A DNA stretch of 32,784 bases. Source: Schoenoplectus triqueter (Eukaryota; Streptophyta; Magnoliopsida; Poales; Cyperaceae). The position numbers and the translations under genes were made by a program. Positions 1 through 10,649 of the stretch are shown here, one piece after another. The stretch is from contig CAXKVV010000312.1 of assembly GCA_964058805.1 (NCBI GenBank), positions 1 through 32,784 on the forward strand. The letters run 5' to 3'. Within the stretch, counting starts at the first letter, position 1; each line of letters begins with the position of its first letter. The notes under the pieces were generated by a model. It was not told the DNA's origin. It made no database searches and saw only the letters and a program-made list of their open reading frames with translations.

Positions 1-2861
1 TTTGACCCCTCGAGAAGCATGCCTCATTCCTCTCGACAACACATGTATTCCCAATATATGTCCACATGACATAATTGGCGGATCTGTAAATACAAGTTAG
101 GATGCGAATCAATCAACCTTCCCTTTCGTCCTCATGTCACTTGAATCAGAATCAATTTCTTTCCTAGTAATGTCCCGGTGGACCGAATTATTTATGATCA
201 TATGTAGCACACTAAAGTAGCAACATTGATCATTTTTCTCATAACATAGTCAAACGTCCGTAAGGGTATGTAATTAGGAACTCACACAATGAGGAGATGG
301 GGATCTCTGACCTTCAGGTCACTCAACTCATTTTCTTGTGTCGCCTAAGCACATGTGGTATGAAATGCATGCTACGGTGAATAATCTGCTCTATAGCAGA
401 CATATGTCTATAAAATAAACACAGTACGAGTTTAGATCTAGTCACAAACTAAACGCTCGTAGTGCAGGCCGCTTCTAATGTAATTAATTTGGGTGTCCTC
501 ACATGCTCGCTTCCCAAGCGCCATAGATAACCCCCACCTCGGCTCTCTATAGACATCATGAATTGTGGGATATAATTCATGTCGACCATCAATGACAATC
601 TCATCTCAGCTCAATCTAAGGCAACATTAAATATTAAACTCAGCACACTTCCAAAGCGTCGTTAGTTTAACTAAGTCTCATCTCTGCTCACTTTCAAAGT
701 GTCAAAGGCGATTGCTCGTGTGAGCGAACCAATCTCAGCCTATTGACATACTACCATAAGTGCTAACATTTACTTGAACAATAATAAATTAAATTTTATT
801 ATCAAATTCATGTATATATATTTATAAGGATCATTATCAAGTACAATTACAGATCAAGTGACTTCTTTACATCTAATCACTCAAGATCCATCAGTTCCTC
901 AACAGGAACATACTTAATTAAAGATTAACTCACTTTGTCCTATCATGTCTCTAATCTAATATATGAATGTGCTTGGTTCAGTCCATTTTCTTCACAGAAT
1001 GTTTCTCAAGTCAAACTATTATAATGAGTTATTATCGACTCCCTATAAGCCATAACAACTTTCAATTATATACAAGGATCATCTTACCAAGCTTTCTATA
1101 ACATAACCACATATTATGTCGCGTGCTTAATCTTCCAAATGAAAGAGCTAGTGCAATCTCTTAACACGCTACTTGCTCTATCTCCAATAAAGAAAGTTAT
1201 ACTCTATCTCCAACATGAGATAATATTCTATTTACTCCATCTTCAAAAGTAAAAGAGTAAATATTTTATTTCTTTCTCAAACAAGAAATAATATTATTAT
1301 CAAGCAAAAATATTTTTTTTACCTTGATAACGTAACACATATCTTATTGTACCATTCAAATATTATAAACACAGAATATATACAAAATATATTTGGAATT
1401 GGCTTAAATAAATTATTCAACTCATATTATCTCAATATAGTTAAAATGACACTTAATTACATATGCATTAGAGTTTTAAGCTAGAATGTGTGTATATATA
1501 CACAAATCTATTACCTTCTAATTCTTTAGAAATTGATGCGTCATATCGTGATCTTTTATAAGATATTAAAATATTATGATGTCCGACATCATTTATATCC
1601 ATTAGTTCATATTCAAATAAGATCAATGATTAATTCAAATTACGTCCAATTCATCAGTTCATATAAAGACAAGCACAATTAGCACTTTTAATAATTTTAC
1701 TATACAATCTTAATTAATCTAAATATAACATCATTTTGATCACAAAACCAAAAGAATAACTATGTCCCCAATCAAATCTTGCAAACCGAATAATATTACA
1801 CTTAATTAATTTAATTGAAGCAAAATATCATAATATGAATAAGACTCACCAGTCTACAAATTTATATTCACCTAATAAGTATATATCTTACAAAAATAAT
1901 ATTCACATATAATTGTGCTATAAGTTTCATCATAGCATCATCAAAATACGTTATAGAACTACATGAGACAATATCGTACATATTGCCAATCATCTATATT
2001 TGGTTCAGTTATGGTAAGATACCAGTAAAAAATTCTTAATTTATTAATTAGATAAGTATTACACCATATTGAATTACTAATTATATAATTTTTGTCTCAA
2101 AATTTTATAAAATAAGGGATTATCACAGTTCTGATCAAAATTTCAGAACTAATAGTAGACAACCCATCAGCCGATAATCTAATTTGGAAAAATCATATCC
2201 CCTTCATCTTTTAACCAAATAATATGGTTCAACCATTTTTAAAAAAGCCCTCTTATAGATATTTATAATCATGATGACCATAAAATTTTATAAAGAATCA
2301 GAAAGATCAAAAATATTATATAAAATAAGAAAATCAATCACCCTATTCTGACAATCTATCTAAATCACCTTTCTTATGACACTCATAAATTTTTTATCGT
2401 AAATCCAAAATTTATGTTCTTAGACTTTCTGGATAGATCTCAAAGTGAACTATAATTCATTAAAATGTCACATAATTTTATATTACCAAATGAGAAAAAA
2501 ATTGATCCGCACTATAGAAAGGTCACTGATTTCAGAACTCTGACAGAATGATAACTTCTACTTGCAACTATCATAACTTTTACTCTGTTTATCCAATCAA
2601 TGATTTTATTGACTTTCTGAAAAGCTTATTGAGAGATCTACAATAGTTATGAAAAACTCTAAATCATTTGAAGAACATAAGATATAAAAATCACATCACA
2701 ATATCAGACAGTCTAGAAATCTGTCTGTTCTAAACACCGATTAGAATTTTCACGAATTCTCTCAAACAAATCATGAAATTGAGACTACAAATCAAATAGA
2801 AATAACCAGAAATCATAATCAAAACTTAGTTATCAATTCCAAACGAAAAAGAGCACTCATG
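1..2861 (-). mobile_element. Non-coding interior of an LTR retroelement (LARD-like), minus strand, truncated by window edge
   Basis: This AT-rich stretch has no reading frame that resembles gag or pol on either strand. It lies on the interior side of a reverse-complement primer-binding site at 2862-2873, so it reads as the internal region of an LTR element transcribed right to left. Autonomous Copia or Gypsy elements carry gag-pol here. Its absence over more than 2.8 kb suggests a large retrotransposon derivative (LARD) or a leader so long that the coding part lies beyond the left edge. The second LTR is not in the window, so size and family cannot be fixed. Confidence 0.5.
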
Positions 2862-2873
2862 GCTCTGATACCA
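2862..2873 (-). other. Primer-binding site (tRNA-iMet), minus strand
   Basis: The plus strand reads GCTCTGATACCA, the exact reverse complement of TGGTATCAGAGC, the usual plant retrotransposon site complementary to the 3' end of initiator-Met tRNA. One base separates it from a TG at 2875-2876, which would be the CA end of an LTR on the minus strand. The same 12-mer primes the intact Copia element at 7517. Confidence 0.85.
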
Positions 2874-2874
2874 C

Positions 2875-3348
2875 TGTCAGAAATAATAGAGATAAGGGAA
2901 TTCAAAATTACCAGCGGAAGCGTTTTCCTTTCTGATCATGTGTCTTCAATCACATCTGGCGTACCTATGCCCGGGTGTTGTATCTCCTACACCGTAAGCC
3001 TTCGAGATTCGCTTTGTGGGAGATAGATCACAGCCGAGACCGAGTTTATCCCTCTGTTCCACAACCTAGATGCCGCGATCTCTTTGATTCTCACGTCGAA
3101 ACTACTCGTTCTCATCCCGTCATGAAGGAACTGGATCATCTCTCTTGGATGATATTCTCTCTTTCTCTCTAAGTGATTTTGTTCTGTCATGTTGTTTCTC
3201 ACACACAGATAAAAAGCATCAATCCATATATATAAAGATATTACATGCTTGAATAGGTGTGATTACACATTTTCAGCCAATAAGTATGCGAATATATCTT
3301 TTCAGCTCAAGTTCATTTGATCTGCATACAGACCATATAAATTCAACA
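2875..3348 (-). repeat. Probable 5' LTR of the minus-strand retroelement (right boundary tentative)
   Basis: The left boundary is fixed by the adjacent primer-binding site. On the minus strand the LTR would end TTCTGACA. The best candidate start on that strand is TGTTGAAT, placing the boundary at 3348 and giving about 474 bp with TGT...ACA ends. A TATA-like run (TATATATA) lies near 3224-3233 on the minus strand, where a promoter in a short LTR would sit. With no second LTR copy or target duplication in view, the right boundary is a guess. The 71-codon minus-strand frame at 2987-3202 falls in the R/U5 part and is not treated as a gene. Confidence 0.45.
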
Positions 3349-3658
3349 TATACCTTCAATTTAGACGTAATTAAAAAAAAAGTGCGAATTACATAAAATC
3401 CGGCTAAGACATGAAATTGCTGGTTTTAAATGTTGCTAACCGTCATTTATATGGCAGTCAACAAGCATCCTACGTCACAAAGCACGTGAAGCTTAGCAAA
3501 AGGGTGAGACAGCGCAACATATCACTGACTACATGTTTGGTTCTTGTGTAACTTAAATATCTAGACATTTGCAACTCGATTATATGCAGATTTTAGTTTC
3601 AATATTGTTACAGTGTACTGATTGCTCATGACCAATTTTCCAATTCTGAAATTGACGT
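3349..3658. other. No recognisable feature
   Basis: AT-rich sequence between the probable LTR and the MITE. It may belong to the LTR if that is longer than proposed. No coding, RNA or repeat signal was seen. Confidence 0.4.
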
Positions 3659-3667
3659 TAATTTAAA

Positions 3668-3940
3668 GGGCGGTATCCTGAGGACTATATATTTTAACAA
3701 TTAATTTTATATAAATTCATAAAAAATTAAAACAAAAAAACTTTACAAATATATTACTAAACATATAATTAATTATGTTTCAAATTTTATATAATTTAAG
3801 TGTCATTTGGTATTCTATCAATTCATAAATTCAAGGATATAATTATATTTTTTATTTTTAAGGTTTTTTTATGAATTTATACAAAAATTGATTCTCAAGA
3901 TTTTAAAATATATAGAGTCAAGGCCAAGGGATCCCCACCC
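3668..3940. mobile_element. Mutator-type MITE with 9-bp target duplication
   Basis: This is a 273-bp element with long imperfect terminal inverted repeats. The left end starts GGGCGGTATCC and the right end finishes GGATCCCCACCC. The two arms can be paired for about 75 bp, through TATATATTTTA and ATAAATTCATAAAAAA tracts. It is flanked by a perfect 9-bp direct repeat, TAATTTAAA, at 3659-3667 and 3941-3949. A 9-bp duplication with long inverted repeats is the hallmark of Mutator-like elements. There is no coding capacity, so it is non-autonomous. A chance 9-mer match in AT-rich DNA is possible, but its placement exactly at the inverted-repeat ends argues against that. Confidence 0.8.
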
Positions 3941-3949
3941 TAATTTAAA

Positions 3950-5015
3950 AGGCCGAATACTTCCAAATGAAGCCATGTTTTGTTATTGTATTTTCATAAA
4001 GGAGATATTAAACTTGATTTTTTATAGTTTAACTAAAGGACTATTTTTTTCATAAAATCTTAACCTATACAAAATCCTCAACCTTACAATCACCTCTTTG
4101 TAAATTGTGATTGCTAAATCTGCCCTAAAATTATTTGAACTTGGAAAACCCTAAAAATATTTAATCTTGGAAAAAAAAACCCCAAAGCAGAGCTATGTTG
4201 AGACATAAATGGCTACAGGGATCGGAGGCACAGGAGGACAAGAGAAATCAACAACTACCCAGTAGTGGAAAAAGGGAAAAATGACGTGAGAAAACGCATA
4301 TTATGTATCACAAGAAAAGAGAATAGGAGAATGGAAAACAAATAATGGAGGAGATAATAACAGAAAGAATATAGTCAGGATGTGATAAGAGGAGACCAGG
4401 TCGATTTCAAGGCGTGGGATGAGAAATTCCTGTTTAAAATTCCATGACCTCCTAAATTTGCGCTGAAATTGTTAAATTTGTGAGATTTATGAATTTTAGT
4501 CAGCTGGCGAATATGACTTTTCTAGAAGAACTGGAGAAGTTAGCCTTGTCAAAATTATATTTATTTTACCATCACCAATTCAAGAGAGGAACTAATACTA
4601 TGACAGTGTAAATAAGAGTTTTTCAAAACTAACATTCACCTAACTGGATTTATGAACGTATTACCAGATAAATTGCCCAGAATTTGAGGAAAAAAAGTAT
4701 GATTATACTACTGATAATCAAAGAGACCAATAAATTAATTTTCTTTTGTACGACACACATCATCTTTTTATTTTATTTTGGTGCAGGGCAGAGACAAGGG
4801 TCTGAGACGCCCATAAAAATTATATGGCAGAATTAAAATTATTATATATTTTTTGAAAACTCACATCTCAATATTTTATACTAGAATTCCGATTCCACCC
4901 TTATTTTGAAAACTCACATCTTAATTTATTTTTTCTTTCCAAGACTTTTTACTTTTTACCTCAACTCTTCGAATACATTAATTGCAAGAGATACTCTTGA
5001 AAAAAAAAACTAAGC
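3950..5015. other. Intergenic AT-rich DNA, no gene seen
   Basis: No reading frame, RNA gene or clear transposon end was found. A short local duplication occurs at about 4852-4930, where TTTTGAAAACTCACATCT appears twice. A G-rich stretch near 4786-4812 could be the end of an old element, but no partner end was seen. Confidence 0.4.
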
Positions 5016-5147
5016 TAACACTACCACAAAAAATATTTTAGAACCGGTTATATAAAAGATTCAGCACCGGTTATACAACCGGTTCTAAAACTATACGGTG
5101 CTAAATATTTTAAAAACCGACGCTAATAGAAGGTGCTAAATGAGGCA

Positions 5148-5355
5148 TTTAAAATCGATTATTTCAAATAACCGATTCTAAATTATAACTTTTAGAACCG
5201 GTTATTTTTAAATAAACGGTTCTAAACTCTAACATTTAGAACAGGTTATTTCAAATAACCGGTTCTAAACTATAACCTTTAGAACCGATTATTTGAAATA
5301 ACCGGTTCTAAATTCTAACCTTTAGAAACGATTATTTCAAATAACCGGTTCTAAA
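5148..5355. repeat. CACTA left subterminal array of hairpin units
   Basis: Five consecutive units, starting near 5148, 5191, 5234, 5278 and 5321, repeat with a period of about 43 bp. Each unit is itself an inverted repeat of the form TTTAGAACCGGTTATT then AATAACCGGTTCTAAA, so each could fold into a hairpin of about 35 bases. CACTA elements bind their transposase at repeated subterminal motifs, so these are the likely binding sites. The units differ at a few bases, for example CCGATT for CCGGTT. Confidence 0.8.
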
Positions 5356-6700
5356 TTTGCTTTAATTTTATTTCTAACATAAACCGGTTATTTCTAACAT
5401 AAATTTGTTAGTTTGTAATAATCTTGAAGTCAATAATACGATAAATTTGTTATATAAAGCTTTGTTCATGAATTGGATATTTAAACGATATTTTGTTTCC
5501 TTGAGTATTATTGAATTTATGAATCATTCCGAGTTCATGACTGGAATTGTGAAACTTCATAATATAGAATATACTCTTAAAAGTCACTAACCAAGGTAAT
5601 TAGCAGGAACACTAATTAACCGTTATCAGGTTAGTATGTGGATTAAATGATGGTCAAGTTTTACAGACCATAAACAAAGAGTTGTCATTTTAATCACATA
5701 AATAGATGTTCTAGGAACATCGTATTTGATAGACCCCGAATGAAACATTAAATGGAATTGTGTTCGTGTCATTAATGTTTTCGTTCAGTATTAAATTCTA
5801 AAGTATGAGGTATTCATTTTTCCTACATAAGATATGTATGTGTGTGATTTCTACCAAACGTTATCCGTAAAAGGTGGCTATAAAGGTAGCTCTTCGGTAT
5901 ACATAACTTATGCGGAGGAAGAGATGGTTTGCCAAAAGTACTATTGTCCCTCATATTTCTATATGAGTTATAGCATCACTGGGCCCCTTGATAGAGTAAG
6001 ATTATCTGCTAGCAGTATAATTACAAGAGTAATTATATTTGATATTTTACTCAGGATCAAGAAAAGATTAAGTTTGCAAGGATGACACATACCTACCTTG
6101 AAACTGATCTGATAGCTATGAGACAAAAGAATTAAACACAAGTAAATAGTTTACTGGATCATGATATTGTACAGTACATCATCATCTGTGTAATTGGATG
6201 GTCATAGTGCATTCTGCCAGATGCCTCCTATGATTATAGAAGTTAAAAGGGTTTTAACTCTATTTACCAACATAACACGGATCCTGTCGGGTCACACCGT
6301 ATAGGAGTTAATCGGAGAATCTTATTGATTAATTATAAATTGTTTATAATTAATAATAAGATGGTTATAATTAATTATATATGATATAATTATATTTGTC
6401 ATAGAGATGACAAGAAGCAAAAATCAGATTGAATTTATAACGTGTTGGACACGTCGTATAAATTCGCCGAAACAACAACCGAGAAAAATATAATTGTAGA
6501 TGACAATTATATATATATTTGATTTGGATTTTAAATGTTAATTATGGATTTGAATTATGGGCCAAAAGCTCATTAATAATTAAAGCCTTAATTAATAATT
6601 AAAAGCCCAAAATCAGAAAAGCCCAAAATCCAAAAGCCCAAGGGTATTTCGGTAATTTGGCCAAAAGCCCAATGGCAAACTTGTAAATTTGGATCTTAGA

Positions 6701-6772
6701 TGACATCATGCATGACATCATATATGACATCATCCATGACATCATATATGACATCATCCATGACATCATCCT
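6701..6772 (+). repeat. Six-copy 12-bp array of TGACATCA in LTR U3
   Basis: TGACATCA recurs at 6701, 6713, 6725, 6737, 6749 and 6761 with an exact 12-bp period and only the spacer bases varying (TGCA, TATA, TCCA). It lies about 85-155 bp upstream of the TATA box, where enhancer elements of an LTR promoter are expected. TGACATCA differs by one base from the CRE/TGA-type bZIP site TGACGTCA. The array is repeated in the 3' LTR at 14390-14461 and is absent from the related solo LTR at 26582-28698. Function as an enhancer is inferred. Confidence 0.75.
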
Positions 6773-6854
6773 CAAGGGTATTTTGGTCTTTTCACTTTGA
6801 AACCTCCTTACTATTCACGAGGGCATTTTGGTAATTTGTCAATTCCATTTTTTC

Positions 6855-6862
6855 TATAAATA
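6855..6862 (+). promoter_or_regulatory. TATA box of the LTR promoter
   Basis: TATAAATA within CTATAAATAGAGGGG. It is the best TATA match in the LTR, and transcription would be expected to start about 25-35 bases downstream, near 6885-6895. That places U3 at about 1.48 kb and R plus U5 at about 0.63 kb. The same box is at 14544-14551 in the 3' LTR and 28038-28045 in the solo LTR. Confidence 0.8.
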
Positions 6863-7516
6863 GAGGGGTAGGGTGAGAGAAAAAGTTCCACCAAATCAGT
6901 TCTACTTTCTCTCTCCCGGTATACGGTTGTTTCAGAATTCACGGGATCGGTGAATAGTGTTTTTACGAAAGTTGCGGTATTTCTGCACATTTGTGAAACA
7001 GAATTACTGCGAGTCGTGAATAGTACTATTTCGTCTTTTTCTCGGGTGAATAGTGTTTTTGCGAAAAACCGCGGTTTACAGTATTTCTGGCAAAAGAAAT
7101 AAACCGCTCTCTGGTCAGTCCTGGTGGATAACCTACAGAGGCATCAGACGTTTGGTGCTCCGAGACAAGCCGATTTTCATTCCAATTAAAATTTGGAAGC
7201 GAGGTATAACATCTTATATTAATCTATTTAATTGTTAAGTAGATTAATATTTTAGAAATCAATCATGGAGTAGATCAATAAAGGTTTAAAGAGGTGTGTA
7301 TCTCTCGGTAATCATCCGACACATCACTTTAACCCTAAGCTTAAGTTAGAAGTAAAATAATATTTTACTGTCTTTTGTAAAGGATTAAATGTCTGTAACT
7401 CTCGGTTATTATCCGACATACTTTAATCCCTAACTTAAGTAGAAGTAAAATTTTTGTTCTACGGTCTTTCCGCAGCTTGAGCATTAATGAGATTTGGGCA
7501 TTCCGAATCCCAACAG

Positions 7517-7528
7517 TGGTATCAGAGC
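7517..7528 (+). other. Primer-binding site (tRNA-iMet)
   Basis: TGGTATCAGAGC one base after the LTR end, complementary to the 3' end of plant initiator-Met tRNA. It primes minus-strand DNA synthesis and confirms the LTR boundary and the plus orientation. Confidence 0.95.
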
Positions 7529-9422
7529 AAAGGCTCTCCCGCTGATTGATTTTCTAAAAGGTTATATCTTATGCAAATAAGATGTATATACCCCGTATCG
7601 GTTTAATTCTTAGATTTGCAGCTTAAAGTCCAAACCAAATAAAATTGGATTTTCTTGGTTCGGCTCTGTCGACTAAGAAAGTTAAATTAGATTTAAGCTT
7701 TCTTTATACTTTCTTTACGCTTTCTTTTCGAAAACTTTCGATTGTGTTAAAGTATATCTAAGAATGTGATGAAGCAATAAAGTACCTGAGTAAGAACTGT
7801 TGATCTCCACACATAAAAGATAAGGTGATGTCAAAGAAAGATGGGAAGTGGATACCTTCGGTATTCTTTCTGACATGCCCTTTTACGTGTCCTGATAACT
7901 GGCCCAAAAGGAACTTTGTCACGTTACCAAATTACTTTTGCGCTTTCGAAGCATGGCAAATGTAACTCTTTTGTTTTTTTCGAAAACTTTTGGTTATGAG
8001 AAGTATATCTATGAATGTGATAAAGCAATAAAGTACCTGAGTAAGAGCTGTTGATCTCCACACCCGAAAGAGATGGTTCTGTCTAGGAAAGATTGAATTT
8101 AAAGTGGTCCTCGTGACCCCGATCTTTCCTGGGAGCCCCTTTTACGTGTCCTGATAACTGGCCGAAAAGGAACTTTGTCACGTTATCAAATTACTTTATC
8201 GTACCAGAAGGAATTAACTGTTTTGAAATCATATAAAATGTTTATATGCTTTTTACGGTATAAATAAAGAACAAAGATGTAGTTGCAAAATAAAGAATTG
8301 AGAACTGATAGTTATATATGTGACTGATTCATGTATATATATACAAAATGTTTGTATGAGCAGGTAAATTAGATTTACTGCTTTGATATGAAATGTATCT
8401 TATCATAGATGCAAAGCTACTTCTATTGGATAGATAGTAGTTATATACGTGACTGATTCATGTATATATACAAAATGTTTGTATGAGCTGGTAAATTGGA
8501 TTTACCGCTTTGATAATAAATGAGTAAATTAGATTTATCATTTTAAGGAACCGTGAAAGAATGTTATGTCAAAGAAAGACTGGAAAAGGAACTTTCAATG
8601 GTCTTTCTGGCAGACATCTTTTCACGTGTTCATAAGTCTGTTTAAAGTCAGCTTAATAAACTGACTAATTATAAATGTGTAAATTAGATTTATCATTTTA
8701 AGGAACCGTGAAAGAATGTTATGTCAAAGAAAGACTGGAAAAGGAACTTTCAATGGTCTTTCTGGCAGACGTCTTTTCACGTGTTCATAAGTCTGTTTAA
8801 AGTTAGCTTAATAAACTGACTAATTATAAATGTGTAAATTAGATTTATCATTTTTAAGAAACCGTGAAGGAAGGTTGTGTCAAAGAAAGACTGGAAAAGG
8901 AACTTTCAGTGGTCTTTCTGGCAGACATCTTTTACGTGTTCGTAAGTCTGTTTAAAGTCAGTTTAACAAACTGACTGCTTACGATGTTAAACCCGAAAAA
9001 TTAAGTAATATGCCCTACCTACTCTGTCCTCGCATATCATTGTTCATTGGCAGACGTGACCTACTCAGTAGGCGTCACCTTTTACCTTTGGTTTTCGAGG
9101 GTTATGTCCGACATAACGAATCAAATAGAGTGAGGTTACTTACCAATGATTTCCAAAACAGTTTTGGGCTTGGGGCAAAGTTTCGTTAAAACATATGATG
9201 TTTAGCGAAACCAAGAATCACATAGAGATGTGATTAGCAAAGAGTTGCTTACCTAAGATAATTAATAAACGAGTTATTCAACGATAACTTGATTATCAAT
9301 GAAAATAGGGATCTTGGTCCTAACTACAAACGGGAATAGAACAAATTTGTAGTGGGAGTTTTATTTGAAATAAGACATTACATGAACAAAGCTAAAAATC
9401 TTTACATTTTACGTTGTAGCAC
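7529..9422 (+). other. Long untranslated leader of the Copia element with hairpin modules
   Basis: About 1.9 kb separate the primer site from the gag start, with no substantial reading frame. The stretch is built from related modules. Two diverged copies of about 245 bp lie near 7760-7965 and 8005-8210, sharing AAGCAATAAAGTACCTGAGT and TTTTACGTGTCCTGATAACT. A second pair lies at 8311-8395 and 8440-8515. Three tandem 155-bp copies follow at 8525-8990. Five modules each contain an imperfect hairpin, centred near 7852, 8108, 8590, 8745 and 8900. A further hairpin (GTGACCTAC loop GTAGGCGTCAC) is at 9056-9078. Packaging, dimerisation or translation signals sit in retroelement leaders, so an RNA role is plausible but inferred. 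Confidence 0.75.
8525..8990 (+). repeat. Three tandem copies of a 155-bp leader unit
   Basis: Copies run 8525-8679, 8680-8834 and 8835-8990, each starting TAAATTAGATTTATCATTTT. The first two are almost identical and the third is slightly diverged. In each, an arm such as GTCAAAGAAAGAC and a later GTCTTTCTGGCAGAC can pair, extended outward by CGTGAAAGAATGT against ACATCTTTTCACG, giving a long imperfect stem-loop of about 75 bases. Confidence 0.9.
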
Positions 9423-10649
9423 ATGGCTAAAGAAACTCTTACTAATACGTTCCATGCGCTCATACTAAGACATGAGAAACTCGAGTACGTCCTTAACACA
9501 CCAATCTCTGCACAGCCTGCAGTAGGCTGCACAGCAAATGAAGTCACCATGTACAACAAGCACAAAGAAGATGAGCTTGATGTACAAAGTTTATTGGTCA
9601 AGAAATTTAAGGTGACTAAATCTCTGCTGAGTCATAAGATGACTGAGGGCAGCTCTCTTGACACTCACATGCTCCGTATGACGAGCGATGTTGAGCAGTT
9701 GGAGAAGCTTAACAGTCCGTTGAACAAATAGTTTGTTACGGATGTTATCCTGAACTCTCTCCCTCCTAGCTATTCTAATTTCATCAGGAATTATCATATG
9801 CTGGGAATGGACAAGAGCTTGCAGGAGCTCCAAGGGATGTTGAGGATCGCTGATGGGGACATGAAGAAGAGTTCTTCTATCCTCGTGATCCAAGAAGGTG
9901 CGAGGAAGATTAAAAAGATGAAACGCAAAGCGACTCCCAAAATGGCACCTAAGTACAAAGGCAAAGGGAAGATGGTTCCTAATCAGAACACTTCCAAGGC
10001 AAAAGCTTCTACCTCTGACTGCTTTTATTGTCAAGGCAATGGTCATTGGAGGAGGAACTGCCCTAAGTATCTGGAGGATTTGAGGACGGGAAAAGTTCCC
10101 AAAGTTTCAACCTCAGGTATTTTCATGATTGAAGTTAACGTTGTTACCTCTATTTATGATTGGGTATTGGATACTGGATCATGTGCTCATATTTGTTCAA
10201 ATATACAGGCACTAAAGAATAGGAGGAAACTACGTAATAAGGAAGTACAACTCCGAGTTGGAAACGGAGCACAAGTTGCAGCCGTAACAGTCGGAAGTAT
10301 AGAGTTGTATTTGCCTAGCGGGCTTGTAATGGAACTTGAAAATGTATATTTTGTTCCAAGTATTTCCAGAAACATCATTTCAATCTCATGTTTAGAAATG
10401 AATGGTTTCTCTTTTGTTATAAAGGACAATGGTTGTTCTATATATAAAGATGAGTTATATTATGGATCTTCTTTTATGATGAATGATCTTTATATACTGG
10501 AAATAGACAAACCTATATTTAACATCAATAAACGACTCAAAACATCTCATGAAAGTATGACTTTCATATGGCATTATCGCCTTGGTCATATAAACGAGAA
10601 ACGCATCAAAAGTTACATGAAGTTGGACTTCTTGATAATTTTAATATTG
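9423..10649 (+). pseudogene. Copia gag and protease region, disrupted
   Basis: Translation would start at ATG 9423. One frame runs through a TAG at 9729-9731 and continues to 10649. Gag shows a capsid-like helical region, a lysine-rich stretch (about 9900-9990) and a CCHC zinc knuckle at about 10018-10060 (C-x2-C-x4-H-x4-C, residues CFYCQGNGHWRRNC). The protease active site DTGS lies at about 10168-10179. A GAG-pre-integrase motif WHYRLGH is at about 10569-10590. Gag before the knuckle is about 198 codons, and the sequence around 9555-9600 looks as if a block was lost. The TAG at 9729 is explained most simply by a CAG-to-TAG transition. Protein from this copy would be truncated. Confidence 0.85.

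Larger units (their letters stand above)
5406..7515 (+). repeat. 5' LTR of the Copia element
   Basis: It begins TGTTAGTTTG and ends ATCCCAACA, giving TGT...ACA ends. Compared by eye with the 3' LTR it has the same length and differs at three positions: C6818/T14507, C7072/T14761 and G7074/A14763. All three are transitions; 6818 and 7072 are in CpG context in this copy. U3 holds a six-fold 12-bp array (6701-6772) and a TATA box (6855-6862). Several copies of a GGGTATTTNGGTAATTT-like motif occur between 6640 and 6845. An 83-codon open frame at 5834-6085 is not regarded as a gene. Confidence 0.95.

Noticed and set aside
308..321. TGACCTTCAGGTCA, inverted TGACCT/AGGTCA half-sites like a nuclear receptor element
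   Set aside because: Plants lack nuclear receptors of that type, and a single short palindrome is expected by chance.
5834..6085. 83-codon open frame in the LTR, also open at 13523-13774 and in the diverged solo LTR at 27011-27262
   Set aside because: The copies are homologous because they are LTRs. Between the 5' LTR and the solo LTR I count about six changes in this frame, five of them altering the protein, so there is no sign of selection for a protein. It also lies in U3, upstream of the TATA box.
6701..6772. CRISPR-like array (also considered for 24498-24638 and 30361-30660)
   Set aside because: These are head-to-tail tandem repeats without unique spacers, in a plant genome.
7517..7528. 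Possible tRNA gene fragment
   Set aside because: Only the 12 bases complementary to the tRNA 3' end are present; no arms of a tRNA are visible. It is a primer-binding site.
9591..10046. 151-codon minus-strand frame
   Set aside because: Antisense shadow of the gag region, which has the CCHC knuckle and protease motifs on the plus strand.
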